Shown: one piece after another, positions 8,345 through 16,486 of the stretch
How positions within the stretch are numbered: position 1 is the first letter of the stretch
How the letters are laid out: every line of letters begins with the position of its first letter
From: Comamonas sp. lk
GTDB taxonomy: Bacteria > Pseudomonadota > Gammaproteobacteria > Burkholderiales > Burkholderiaceae_C
Direction: 5' to 3'
Assembly (NCBI GenBank): GCA_945861345.1
Contig: CAMATX010000004.1
Span: 1-60,865 of the forward strand
Length of the DNA stretch: 60,865 nucleotides
Translations under genes and position numbers: made by a program
Notes under the pieces: model-generated
Databases searched by the model: none
The model's input: the letters and a program-made list of their open reading frames with translations, nothing else
Told to the model about the DNA's origin: nothing

Positions 8345-8782
8345 TCATTGTGGGTAACCGGGGCTCAGGTGGGCCCGTAGCCAAGCTTTGAGGTCTTGCG
8401 CCGACATCGCACCAGCAATACGGGCTTTTTCTTTACCGCCTTCAAACAGCAACAGGCTGGGAATGCTGCGGATGTTGTACTTGGCGCTGGCCAGGGGCGC
8501 GGCGTCGGTATCGACTTTGACAAAGCGCACCAGCGGCATCGCGCGCGCCACGTTTTCAAACTGTGGGGCCATGGCTTTGCAGGGGCCGCACCAGGCAGCC
8601 CAAAAGTCCACCACCACCGGTAGCTCGGTGCTGGCGATAAAGCGCTCGAAGGCAGCATCTGCTATCGCCATGGGCCCAGCGGGCAGCAGGTCGGCGCGGC
8701 AACTGCCGCAGGCTAATACGTTTTGCAGCGTGTCAGGGGCGACGCGGTTTTTTGTGCCGCAGTGGGGACAGACCAAAAGCAT
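8345..8782 (-). CDS. trxC: Thioredoxin TrxC (thioredoxin 2)
   Basis: A 145-residue cytoplasmic thioredoxin 2. The N-terminal zinc domain has two CXXC pairs (Cys5-Cys8 and Cys25-Cys28), followed by the catalytic WCGPC (64-68) and the cis-proline loop SIPSLLLF. ATG 8782 is chosen because AAGGTGAG precedes it and the zinc motif starts there, although the frame is open further up into the DUF2892 gene. It begins 14 bases after the DUF2892 stop. In a sulfide operon the natural job is reducing protein or small-molecule persulfides and sulfane sulfur (inference). The zinc-bearing form is known to be oxidation-responsive in E. coli. A broken copy lies at 4105-4273. Confidence 0.92.
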   Translation of the reverse strand: MLLVCPHCGTKNRVAPDTLQNVLACGSCRADLLPAGPMAIADAAFERFIASTELPVVVDFWAAWCGPCKAMAPQFENVARAMPLVRFVKVDTDAAPLASAKYNIRSIPSLLLFEGGKEKARIAGAMSAQDLKAWLRAHLSPGYPQ

Positions 8783-8796
8783 GGGCTCACCTTTCT

Positions 8797-9006
8797 TCAA
8801 GCACCGGCGGGGAAACCGAGTTTGCGCATGATCGTCTCCATCAGGCACCAGCGCGTAACTGCGCTTTGAGCCAGATTGAGCCCCACAAAGGCGGTAAAGG
8901 CCAGCCACCATTCACTCACAAAAAACATGCTGCCGGGGATGCCTAGGGCTAGGGAGCCCAAGATGAGAACGCCTGCTACCAATCGAACCATTTGCCATGA
9001 GTACAT
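8797..9006 (-). CDS. DUF2892 (YgaP-type) inner-membrane protein
   Basis: A 69-residue protein, essentially two membrane helices (VRLVAGVLILGSLALG and WWLAFTAFVGLNLAQSA) with a basic C-terminus, matching the DUF2892 membrane domain of the YgaP sulfurtransferase. ATG 9006 follows AAAGG at six bases; a TTG two codons earlier gives 71 residues. It sits between the RND pump and trxC. DUF2892 genes recur in ArsR/BigR/YgaV-controlled sulfide loci, where they are thought to anchor or export sulfur species; no biochemical role is settled. It has a near-identical paralogue at 4288-4497. Confidence 0.85.
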   Translation of the reverse strand: MYSWQMVRLVAGVLILGSLALGIPGSMFFVSEWWLAFTAFVGLNLAQSAVTRWCLMETIMRKLGFPAGA

Positions 9007-9037
9007 ATCCAACCTTTTTTAAAAAAATAAACAAACA

Positions 9038-12000
9038 CTACACCGTCGTCTGCACCTGCGCCAGCCGCTCGGGGTGCTTGTAGTTGGCGGCGTAGTACAG
9101 CGTGGGGATGACCACCAGGGTCAAAATAGTGGAGACAAAAATACCCGAGATCAAAGAAATGGCCAGACCGTTAAAGATCGGGTCATCTAGGATGAAGAAG
9201 GCACCCAACATGGCGGCCAGCCCAGTGAGCATGATGGGCTGGGCGCGGGTGATGGCCGAGCGCACCACGGCTTGCTCTAGCGGCATGCCTTGGCGCACCA
9301 GCAGGTTGATAAAGTCCACCAGCAGTATCGAGTTGCGCACGATGATGCCCGCCAATGCGATCATGCCGATCATGCTGGTGGCGGTGTACTGCGCACCCAT
9401 GATGGCGTGGCCCGGCATCACGCCGATGATGGTGAGCGGTATAGGCGCCATGATGATAAGCGGCGTCAGGTAAGAGCCAAACTGCGCGACCACCAGCAGG
9501 TAGATCAGCACCAGCCCCACGCCATAAGCCGCGCCCATGTCGCGAAAGGTTTCGTAGGTAACTTGCGATTCGCCGTCCCACTTCAAGGCGTAGTGGCGTA
9601 GCGCGTCGGAGGGTTGGTGAATGAAGTATTCCTGCAAAGCGCCGCCCCCGGGTGTGGGGATGGCGGCAATAGCGCTACGCATCTGAAACACGCCGTACAA
9701 AGGGCTGTCCAGCTTACCGGCCATGTCGGCTACGACCATGTTTACGGATAACAAATCTTTGTGATAAATCGGTTGTTCGCGCAGCGTGTCACTGATAGTG
9801 ACCAATTCACGGATGGGCACTTGCGCGCCACTGGCCGCGCGCACGCGCAGGCTGAGCAAGGCGTCCAGATCGCCCTGGCTTTCGGGCGCCAGTTGCAGCA
9901 CCACGGGGGCGGGGTATTTGCTGGCGTCATGCAAGTAGCTGGCAGCTTGCCCTGCTAGCCCGGCGCGCAAGGTGGTGACGATGGCTCGCTGCGATACACC
10001 GGCTTGCGCGGCTTTGCGCCTATCGACCAGCAACAGTTTGCGCGGTGCGTTGGCGATGCTGCTGTCGTCCACATCCACAATGCCCGGTGTTTGCTCAAAC
10101 ACGGCGCGTACGGCCTGCGCCACTTGGCGACGCCCCGCCGCCTCTGGGCCATAGATTTCAGCCACGATGGGCGAGAGCACCGGCGGGCCGGGTGGCACTT
10201 CCACTACTTTGACATTGGCACCGTAGCGCTTGCCAATGGCTTGCAGCGCTGGGCGTTCGCGCATGGCGATGGCGTGGCTTTGCGCGCTACGGTCATGCTT
10301 GTCCACCAGATTAACCTGGATATCGCCCAACTCGGCCCCGGCGCGCAGGTAGTACTGGCGCACCAGACCATTGAAGTTGATGGGCGCAGCCATGCCGGCA
10401 TAGGCTTGGTAGTCGATCACCTCGGGCACGCTGGCCAGGTGCGCGCCTAGATCGCGCAGTACGGCAGCGGTTTGTTCCAGTGGTGTGCCCACCGGCATAT
10501 CGACCACCACCTGAAATTCGGATTTATTGTCAAAGGGCAGCATCTTGAGCAGTACCAGCCCGGTAGCTGGCAAAGCTACCGAAATCGCAATCAGTACCGC
10601 CACTGCTAGGCCCAGCAGCCTGCGATTGCGTGCTCCCGTTTGTGCGTGCAGCAAGGGCGCGAACACGCGCTCAAACACCGGCTCCAGCAGCGCGCTGAGA
10701 CCGCGCGGCGCATGGGCATGGGCGCCTTCTCCTGCGGGAGGTGACGGCTTCATCCAAATTCGGGCTAGCCACGGCGTGACCATAAAGGCAATGGCCAGCG
10801 ACAGCAACATGCCCATGCTGGCGTTGATGGGGATGGGGCTCATGTAGGGGCCCATCAGGCCCGAGACAAAAGCCATGGGCAGCAAGGCGGCGATCACGGT
10901 TAGCGTGGCCAAGATAGTGGGGCCGCCCACTTCATCAACCGCACCAGGGATGAGTTGCGCCAGGGTTTTGTGCGGGAAAAGCTGCTGGTGGCGGTGGATG
11001 TTTTCGACGACGACGATGGCGTCATCGACCAAAATACCAATCGAAAATATCAGCGCAAACAGCGACACGCGGTTGAGCGTAAAGCCCCAGGCCCAGGACG
11101 CAAACAGCGTGACGGTGAGCGTCAGCACCACGGCCACGCCAACGATGGCCGCTTCCCGGCGGCCCAAAGCCAAAAATACCAAGAGCACGACCGAGGCAGT
11201 AGCGAACAAGAGTTTTTGAATCAGCTTTTGCGCTTTGGCGTTGGCCGATTCGCCGTAGTTGCGTGTCTGCACCACCTGCACGCTGTCAGGCACGATGGTG
11301 TTGCGCAATTGGGCCACGCGCTGCATTACCGCGTCGGCCACATCGATGGCGTTTTCGCCGGGCTTTTTGGTGATGCTCAGCGTCACCGCCGGGTATTGCC
11401 CGCCGCCCTGCGCCTGCGATTGGCCGTGCCAAACATAGCGGCTAGGCGCCAGCGGGCCATCGCTGACCTGCGCTACATCGCGCAAAAACACCGGGCGGCC
11501 CAGCTTAACGCCGACCACCAAGTCGGCCACATCTTGCGCCTCAGCCAAAAACGGGCCAGCCTCGATAGCCAAGGTTTGGTTAGCACCCAAAAGTTCGCCC
11601 ACTGGCAAGCCCAGGTTGGCCGATTGCAACGCACTTTGCAAGTCGGCCACGGTGATGTTGGCGCCCGCCATGCGCGCCGGGTCTAACGCGACCAGCACGG
11701 CACGTCCCGGGCCGCCCAGGGTTTGCACTTCGCGGGTACCAGGCACGCGCTTGAGTTCGACTTCCATGCTGTGCGCCACGCGCTCTAGATCAAAGGCGCC
11801 GGTTTGCGTGTCTTTGCTAAACAGCGTGAGGGTGATGATAGGCACATCGTCAATGCCTTTGGGCTTGATGATGGGTTCTAGTACGCCCAGGTCTTTGGGC
11901 AGCCAGTCCGCGTTAGAGCGCAAAGTGTCATGCAGACGCACCAGCGCTTCGGTGCGCGGCACGCCGACTTTGAACTGCACCGTCAGAACCGCCAGGCCAG

Positions 12001-12283
12001 GACGCGAGAGCGACATCACATGCTCGGTGCCCACCATTTGCGAGAGCACTTGCTCGGCGGGTATGGCGACCATTTGCTCCACATCGGCCACGCTGGCGCC
12101 GGGAAAGGGAATCAGCACGTTGGCCATCGTGACGTTGATTTGCGGCTCTTCCTCGCGCGGTGTTACCAGCACAGCAAACACGCCCAGCAACAGTGCCAGC
12201 AAGGCCAGCAGCGGTGTGATGTGGGCGCGCTGAAACAGCGCCGCGATGCGGCCCGAAATACCCAGGTGCGGATGCTGTGCCAT
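9038..12283 (-). CDS. RND efflux transporter, inner-membrane pump
   Basis: A 1081-residue RND permease of the AcrB/HAE-like superfamily. TM1 is at about residues 20-38 (TPLLALLALLLGVFAVLV), followed by EEEPQINVTMANVLIPFPGAS at the porter entrance, and the TM4 proton-relay motif GILVDDAIVVVENIHRH. A second transmembrane block starts after about residue 880. ATG 12283 is one base after the adaptor stop (TGA-G-ATG), so the two are translationally coupled; the open frame reaches back into the adaptor gene. The substrate is unknown. Its position in an operon with sqr, trxC and rhodanese suggests export of reactive sulfur compounds or thiols, but a toxic organic or metal substrate is equally possible. 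A truncated copy lies at 4532-6036. Confidence 0.9.
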   Translation of the reverse strand: MAQHPHLGISGRIAALFQRAHITPLLALLALLLGVFAVLVTPREEEPQINVTMANVLIPFPGASVADVEQMVAIPAEQVLSQMVGTEHVMSLSRPGLAVLTVQFKVGVPRTEALVRLHDTLRSNADWLPKDLGVLEPIIKPKGIDDVPIITLTLFSKDTQTGAFDLERVAHSMEVELKRVPGTREVQTLGGPGRAVLVALDPARMAGANITVADLQSALQSANLGLPVGELLGANQTLAIEAGPFLAEAQDVADLVVGVKLGRPVFLRDVAQVSDGPLAPSRYVWHGQSQAQGGGQYPAVTLSITKKPGENAIDVADAVMQRVAQLRNTIVPDSVQVVQTRNYGESANAKAQKLIQKLLFATASVVLLVFLALGRREAAIVGVAVVLTLTVTLFASWAWGFTLNRVSLFALIFSIGILVDDAIVVVENIHRHQQLFPHKTLAQLIPGAVDEVGGPTILATLTVIAALLPMAFVSGLMGPYMSPIPINASMGMLLSLAIAFMVTPWLARIWMKPSPPAGEGAHAHAPRGLSALLEPVFERVFAPLLHAQTGARNRRLLGLAVAVLIAISVALPATGLVLLKMLPFDNKSEFQVVVDMPVGTPLEQTAAVLRDLGAHLASVPEVIDYQAYAGMAAPINFNGLVRQYYLRAGAELGDIQVNLVDKHDRSAQSHAIAMRERPALQAIGKRYGANVKVVEVPPGPPVLSPIVAEIYGPEAAGRRQVAQAVRAVFEQTPGIVDVDDSSIANAPRKLLLVDRRKAAQAGVSQRAIVTTLRAGLAGQAASYLHDASKYPAPVVLQLAPESQGDLDALLSLRVRAASGAQVPIRELVTISDTLREQPIYHKDLLSVNMVVADMAGKLDSPLYGVFQMRSAIAAIPTPGGGALQEYFIHQPSDALRHYALKWDGESQVTYETFRDMGAAYGVGLVLIYLLVVAQFGSYLTPLIIMAPIPLTIIGVMPGHAIMGAQYTATSMIGMIALAGIIVRNSILLVDFINLLVRQGMPLEQAVVRSAITRAQPIMLTGLAAMLGAFFILDDPIFNGLAISLISGIFVSTILTLVVIPTLYYAANYKHPERLAQVQTTV

Positions 12284-12284
12284 C

Positions 12285-13349
12285 TCAGTGCACCTGCGCT
12301 GCGGCCTGGGGATTGGTGGCGATGCGCTCACCCTCACGCAGACCGCTGAGCACCTCGACCCGCTCGCCTTGGCTGCGGCCCAAGCGCACCTGGCGCAGCG
12401 TGGGCTTGCCTTGCGCATCCACCACATACACGACGGTGAGCTCGGCGCGGCGCACCACGGCGGCCAGGGGCATGCTCAGGCGCGGTGCCGCACTGGGCGT
12501 TACGCGGGCGCTGGGCAGCCATACGCGCACAAAGGTGCCGGGCAAAACGCCAGCCAGGGCGGGTAGCGGAAAGCGGATTTGCGCGCTGTGGGTGGCCGCG
12601 TCGATTTGCGGCAGCACGGTGATCCCGCGCGCGGGCACCAAGGCGCCGCCGGGCAGCTCGAGCTGCGCACCGTCCAGGCTGGGCGGCAAGGCGCTTTGGG
12701 CCACGGGCGCGGTGACGCGCAATTGGCTGGGGTCGTACACGGTCAACAGGGGGCGACCAGGCATGGCCATATCGCCCAAGGTGACCGGCAGTTCGCTGAC
12801 GACGCCAGCAAAGGGCGCGCTGATCACATAAAAGCCTTGCTGGGTTTGCACCACATGGGTTTGCGCCTGCAAAGACTGCACCTGCGCCTGCGCCGCCTGG
12901 TACTGCGCCTGCGAGCGCTCCAGCGCTGCGGCGCTGATGTACTGCTGCTGCACCAACTGCTGCTGGCGCTCCAACTCTTTGGCCGCCACGGCCAAATTGG
13001 CGCGCGCCGCATCCACCTGCGCCGCGTTGGACTGCACCACCTGGCCGGCCGCTTGCGCGTCGATGCGCACTAGCTCCTGACCAGGCCGCACCCGGTCACC
13101 CACCTGCACGCCAATGCGCACGATAGATCCGGCCACCTGCGCAGCCAGCGTGGCCTGGCGCACCGGCTCGACCACGCCGTCCACGCTTTGCAAGCCGTTT
13201 TGCTGACCGCCGGTGACCACGGCGGTAGCCAGCGGCGCGGGGGCGGCGGCATTGGCGTGGGCAGTAGCAGCGGCTAAAGGCAGCCACAGCGCGGCGGCTC
13301 CAAGCCAGGCTGGCGCGCGGTGGCGCGCGGTTTTCCAAAAACAAAGCAT
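12285..13349 (-). CDS. RND efflux periplasmic adaptor (membrane fusion protein)
   Basis: A 354-residue adaptor linking the RND pump to an outer-membrane channel. It has an N-terminal signal (LGAAALWLPLAAATAHA), the lipoyl halves (AGSIVRIGVQVGDRVRPGQELVRID and VISAPFAGVVSELPVTLGD) around a helical hairpin rich in Gln/Ala (about residues 100-150), and a beta-barrel/proximal domain ending ERIATNPQAAAQVH. ATG 13349 is preferred, since CAGGAGAG lies upstream and the signal peptide starts there. A further ATG at 13391 would overlap the operator. It is the first gene of the sulfur operon. No outer-membrane factor gene is seen in the window, so it must use one encoded elsewhere. Confidence 0.88.
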   Translation of the reverse strand: MLCFWKTARHRAPAWLGAAALWLPLAAATAHANAAAPAPLATAVVTGGQQNGLQSVDGVVEPVRQATLAAQVAGSIVRIGVQVGDRVRPGQELVRIDAQAAGQVVQSNAAQVDAARANLAVAAKELERQQQLVQQQYISAAALERSQAQYQAAQAQVQSLQAQTHVVQTQQGFYVISAPFAGVVSELPVTLGDMAMPGRPLLTVYDPSQLRVTAPVAQSALPPSLDGAQLELPGGALVPARGITVLPQIDAATHSAQIRFPLPALAGVLPGTFVRVWLPSARVTPSAAPRLSMPLAAVVRRAELTVVYVVDAQGKPTLRQVRLGRSQGERVEVLSGLREGERIATNPQAAAQVH

Positions 13350-13390
13350 CTGAAACTCTCCTGGGAACAGGCTACGGGGCTGTAAGTTCA

Positions 13391-13420
13391 TATTTAGCTA
13401 ATTGCGTAATTAGTTAAATA
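13391..13420. promoter_or_regulatory. Palindromic operator, probably for the ArsR-family repressor
   Basis: Two 13-base arms, TATTTAGCTAATT and AATTAGTTAAATA, flank GCGT and pair at 12 of 13 positions. The element is very AT-rich in GC-rich surroundings, lies in the 148-base divergent gap between the adaptor gene and the ArsR gene, and has the size of an ArsR/SmtB dimer operator. It probably controls both directions. Confidence 0.75.
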
Positions 13421-13497
13421 ATACACTAAAATCAACCCCAGGCCATGCGCCAAGTCAACAAAGATCAATTTCAACCCGCGCCCAGGAAGCTGTACCC

Positions 13498-13836
13498 ATG
13501 GAAAACCTGCCCCCCGAAGCGCTGCACGATGTGGCGGCCTACTTTCAGGCGCTCTCCGAGCCCACTCGGCTGCAACTGCTCAACATCCTGCGCGAAGGCG
13601 AGCGCAATGTGGGCGATTTGGCGCAGCTGACGGGTACGACTGCCGCCAATGTGTCGCGCCATATGAGTCTTTTGAGCAAACACGGCATGGTGCGCCGCGA
13701 AAGCCGGGGCACCAGCGTGTATTACTGCATCGCCGATACGGCAATTTACGATTTATGCGATTTGGTCTGCGGCAGCATCGCCCGCCAAATGCAGCGCACC
13801 GCGCAGACGCGCGAGGCCTTTACCCTGCCCCCATAA
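13498..13836 (+). CDS. ArsR/SmtB family transcriptional repressor (sulfide or redox sensing likely)
   Basis: A 112-residue winged-helix repressor. The recognition region reads AALTGTTAANVSRHMSLLSKHG-like (residues 42-63) with the wing at RRESRGTSVYY. Relatives YgaV, BigR and SqrR control sulfide genes and sense persulfide through two cysteines. Here the first sensing position (Cys41/42 in BigR and SqrR) aligns by eye with Asn, while cysteines occur instead at 77, 87 and 91 (YYCIAD and YDLCDLVCG). Sensing may use these, or the protein may bind a metal. ATG 13498 follows AGGAAG. It is divergent from the pump-sqr operon across a palindrome, so autoregulation and control of that operon are likely. 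Confidence 0.85.
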   Translation: MENLPPEALHDVAAYFQALSEPTRLQLLNILREGERNVGDLAQLTGTTAANVSRHMSLLSKHGMVRRESRGTSVYYCIADTAIYDLCDLVCGSIARQMQRTAQTREAFTLPP

Positions 13837-13865
13837 AAAAAGCGCCGCCAAAACCATGGCGGCGC
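13834..13865 (-). terminator. Rho-independent terminator of fhs
   Basis: On the minus strand a perfect eight-base stem GCGCCGCC/GGCGGCGC with an eight-base loop is followed by seven T residues, 24 bases after the fhs stop. On the plus strand no T-run follows, so it would not end ArsR transcripts efficiently. Confidence 0.85.
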
Positions 13866-13889
13866 CCCAACCCGCAAAGCGGGCCGGTT

Positions 13890-15563
13890 TTAGAACAGGC
13901 CTACAACTTTGCCGCTGTCATCAATGTCGATATGGTCAGCCGAAGGAATCTTGGGCAGACCGGGCATGGTCATGATGTCGCCGCAGACCATCACGATGAA
14001 CTCGGCGCCCGCTGCCAGGCGCACTTCGCGGATATTGACGATGTGGTCTGTGGGTGCGCCACGGCGCGCCGCGTCGGTAGAGAAGGAGTACTGCGTCTTG
14101 GCAACGCACACCGGGTAGTGGCCGTAACCGGCTTCTTGCAGGCGCTTGATTTCAGCGCGCACTTTGGCGTCGGCGCTGATGTCGCTGGCGCCATAAATTT
14201 TGGTGGCGATGGCTTTCATCTTGTCCCACAAAGGCGCGTCGTCTTCATAGACAAACTTGAAGCCTTGGTTGTTTTGCTCCACCTGCTCCACCACTGCGCG
14301 TGCCACTTCTTCCGCACCAGCGCCGCCGTCCGCCCAATGGCGGGCTGATAAGACCGGCACATTCAAATAGGCCAGTTTTTCTTTGAGCAAGGCAAACTCG
14401 GCCGGGGTATCTGCGGTGAATTGGTTCATGGACACCACGCAGGGCAGGCCGTAGTGGTTGCGGATGTTGTTGACGTGGCGGTCCAGGTTGGCAATGCCGC
14501 GCTCCAGCGCTGGCAGGTTCTCGGTGTTGAGTTCTTTCAGGTCGCATCCGCCGTGGTATTTCAGCGCACGGATGGTGCCGACCAGCACGACGGCCGAGGG
14601 GCGCAGGCCGGACTTGCGGCACTTGATATCGACAAATTTTTCCGCGCCCAGATCAGCGCCGAAACCGGCTTCAGTGACTACATAGTCACCCAGTTTGAGC
14701 GCCATCTTGGTCGCCAGCACCGAGTTGCAACCATGCGCGATGTTGGCAAACGGGCCGCCGTGGATAAAGGCCGGGTTGTTCTCCAGCGTTTGCACTAGAT
14801 TGGGCTTGAGCGCTTCGCGCAGCAGCACCGTCATGGCGCCGTGGGCCTTGAGGTCACGCGCGCAAACCGGCTTTTGATCGCGGGTGTAACCGATCACGAT
14901 ATTGCCCAGGCGCTCTTTCAAGTCTTTCATGCTGGTCGCCAGGCAAAAGATAGCCATGACTTCCGAGGCCACCACAATGTCAAAACCGTCTTGGCGCGGG
15001 TAGCCATTGCCCGGTCCACCCAGGGACACGGTAATGTCACGCAGCGCGCGGTCGTTCATGTCCATCACGCGCTTCCAGGTGATGCGGCGCACATCGATAC
15101 CCAGGGCATTGCCGTGGTGAATGTGGTTGTCGATCAGCGCCGACAACAAATTGTTGGCCAGGCCGATGGCGTTGAAGTCGCCGGTGAAATGCAGATTGAT
15201 GTCTTCCATGGGCACCACTTGCGCCATGCCGCCGCCCGCTGCGCCGCCCTTCATGCCAAACACCGGGCCCAGGCTGGGCTCGCGCAGGCAAATAATGGTT
15301 TTCTTGCCGATGCGGTTGAGCGCGTCGCCCAAGCCCACGGTGGTGGTGGTCTTGCCCTCGCCGGCCGGGGTGGGGCTAATCGCGGTGACCAAAATCAGTT
15401 TGCCGTCCGGGCGGTCATTCAGGCTATCCACATACTCCAGCGACACCTTGGCTTTGTAGCGACCATAGGGGTCGAGCGCATCGTCTGGAATGCCCAGGCC
15501 TGCGGCGATCTGGCTGATGGGCTTCATAGTGGCTTTTTGGGCGATTTCGATGTCTGAAAGCAT
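13890..15563 (-). CDS. fhs: Formate--tetrahydrofolate ligase
   Basis: A 557-residue enzyme, the normal family length, that makes 10-formyl-THF from formate, THF and ATP. The P-loop [18 protein letters not shown] and the [21 protein letters not shown] region are characteristic. ATG 15563 follows ATGGAGATCCC; ten codons of open frame upstream are ignored. It lies 222 bases downstream of the 5-formyl-THF cyclo-ligase gene on the same strand and close to the glycine cleavage genes, so the whole block supplies and interconverts one-carbon folates. It ends in its own terminator. It may have its own promoter in the 15564-15784 gap. Confidence 0.96.
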   Translation of the reverse strand: MLSDIEIAQKATMKPISQIAAGLGIPDDALDPYGRYKAKVSLEYVDSLNDRPDGKLILVTAISPTPAGEGKTTTTVGLGDALNRIGKKTIICLREPSLGPVFGMKGGAAGGGMAQVVPMEDINLHFTGDFNAIGLANNLLSALIDNHIHHGNALGIDVRRITWKRVMDMNDRALRDITVSLGGPGNGYPRQDGFDIVVASEVMAIFCLATSMKDLKERLGNIVIGYTRDQKPVCARDLKAHGAMTVLLREALKPNLVQTLENNPAFIHGGPFANIAHGCNSVLATKMALKLGDYVVTEAGFGADLGAEKFVDIKCRKSGLRPSAVVLVGTIRALKYHGGCDLKELNTENLPALERGIANLDRHVNNIRNHYGLPCVVSMNQFTADTPAEFALLKEKLAYLNVPVLSARHWADGGAGAEEVARAVVEQVEQNNQGFKFVYEDDAPLWDKMKAIATKIYGASDISADAKVRAEIKRLQEAGYGHYPVCVAKTQYSFSTDAARRGAPTDHIVNIREVRLAAGAEFIVMVCGDIMTMPGLPKIPSADHIDIDDSGKVVGLF

Positions 15564-15784
15564 GGGATCTCCATTTGTTATAGGGGGGCGCATCGGAATG
15601 TAAGGTTGGCCCTGGCACCCGACTGCCCGGTTAGCGACCCGCCATTGTCACCACACGACAGGTCTTTAACGCTGCAAGCAATGCGAAGAATTGCCGCCGC
15701 GTCGCCCATGGTGCGCCAAAACCGGCGCGGGCGCAAGAAGTTTGCGAGAAAGAACGGTATCCCGGTGCAGGGCGGCAGGCCGCT

Positions 15785-16468
15785 TCAGGGGTGTGCCGGC
15801 TGCGGCTGCGGCTGCGGCAGTCCCCGGGCCGCGGCGCTGGCCCGGATGTGGGTGCGCAAGGTTACCGCGTTACAGGCCTGCAGGGCCTGTCCGTCCCAGT
15901 ACTGGAGCGCGCTTTCGGTCAGCACATAGTCCATGCGCACATCGTGCGCCTGCGGGCCGATGGTCTCGATCCGCGAGACTTCAAACGCCGTGGCGATACA
16001 CAGCGGCTTGCGCGCCAAGGCCGCCAGGGTGCGGTCAAAGTAGCCACCGCCGTAGCCCAAGCGGTAGCCCTGTGCGTCAAGTCCCACGGGTGGCACCAAC
16101 AGCACATCGGGCAGCAGCAACGGCGTGTTCCGCGGCACCGGGATGCCGTACACACCCGCCTGCATGGCCACGCCCGGCCACCAGGCGCGCCATTGCAGCG
16201 GCTGGCCTGCGCCTTGGACCACGGGCAATGCTGTGCGCAGACCGCGCAGGCGCAGCCAGGCGGCCAGATGGCGGGCGTCAAACTCGGCTTGGTAAGGCCA
16301 GCACAGGCCCAGCACCCAGGGCCCTTGCAGATCGAGCACCTGCTGTAGCGCCTGCCCGATGGCCGCACTCCAACGGGCATGGTCCTGGGGCGCGATGCCC
16401 GTGCGGGCGGCCAAGAGGCGCTTGCGCTCGCCCCGGCGCCAGGCTGTAGCCTGGTCGCTCAAAGCCAT
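15785..16468 (-). CDS. fau: 5-formyltetrahydrofolate cyclo-ligase
   Basis: A 227-residue cyclo-ligase (MTHFS/YgfA family) that recycles 5-formyl-THF to 5,10-methenyl-THF with ATP. It shows an N-terminal RRGERKRLLAAR segment and the signature GYRLGYGGGYFDRTLA. 5-Formyl-THF inhibits folate enzymes such as serine hydroxymethyltransferase and forms during glycine metabolism, which explains its position 18 bases after gcvP in the same operon. The C-terminus has a low-complexity tail (LPQPQPQPAHP) made by repeated CGGCTG units; this is probably dispensable. The protein is cytoplasmic. Confidence 0.93.
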   Translation of the reverse strand: MALSDQATAWRRGERKRLLAARTGIAPQDHARWSAAIGQALQQVLDLQGPWVLGLCWPYQAEFDARHLAAWLRLRGLRTALPVVQGAGQPLQWRAWWPGVAMQAGVYGIPVPRNTPLLLPDVLLVPPVGLDAQGYRLGYGGGYFDRTLAALARKPLCIATAFEVSRIETIGPQAHDVRMDYVLTESALQYWDGQALQACNAVTLRTHIRASAAARGLPQPQPQPAHP

Positions 16469-16486
16469 GAAGTCTGCTGCCGCGGC

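Noticed and set aside
12284-12427. Longer RND pump start 48 codons upstream
   Set aside because: The extra N-terminus is arginine/cysteine-rich shadow of the adaptor gene; the ATG at 12283 is coupled to the adaptor stop and starts the normal pump N-terminus.
13842-13865. Hairpin as terminator of the ArsR gene
   Set aside because: On the plus strand the stem is followed by CCCCAACCC, not a T-run; it fits fhs on the minus strand.
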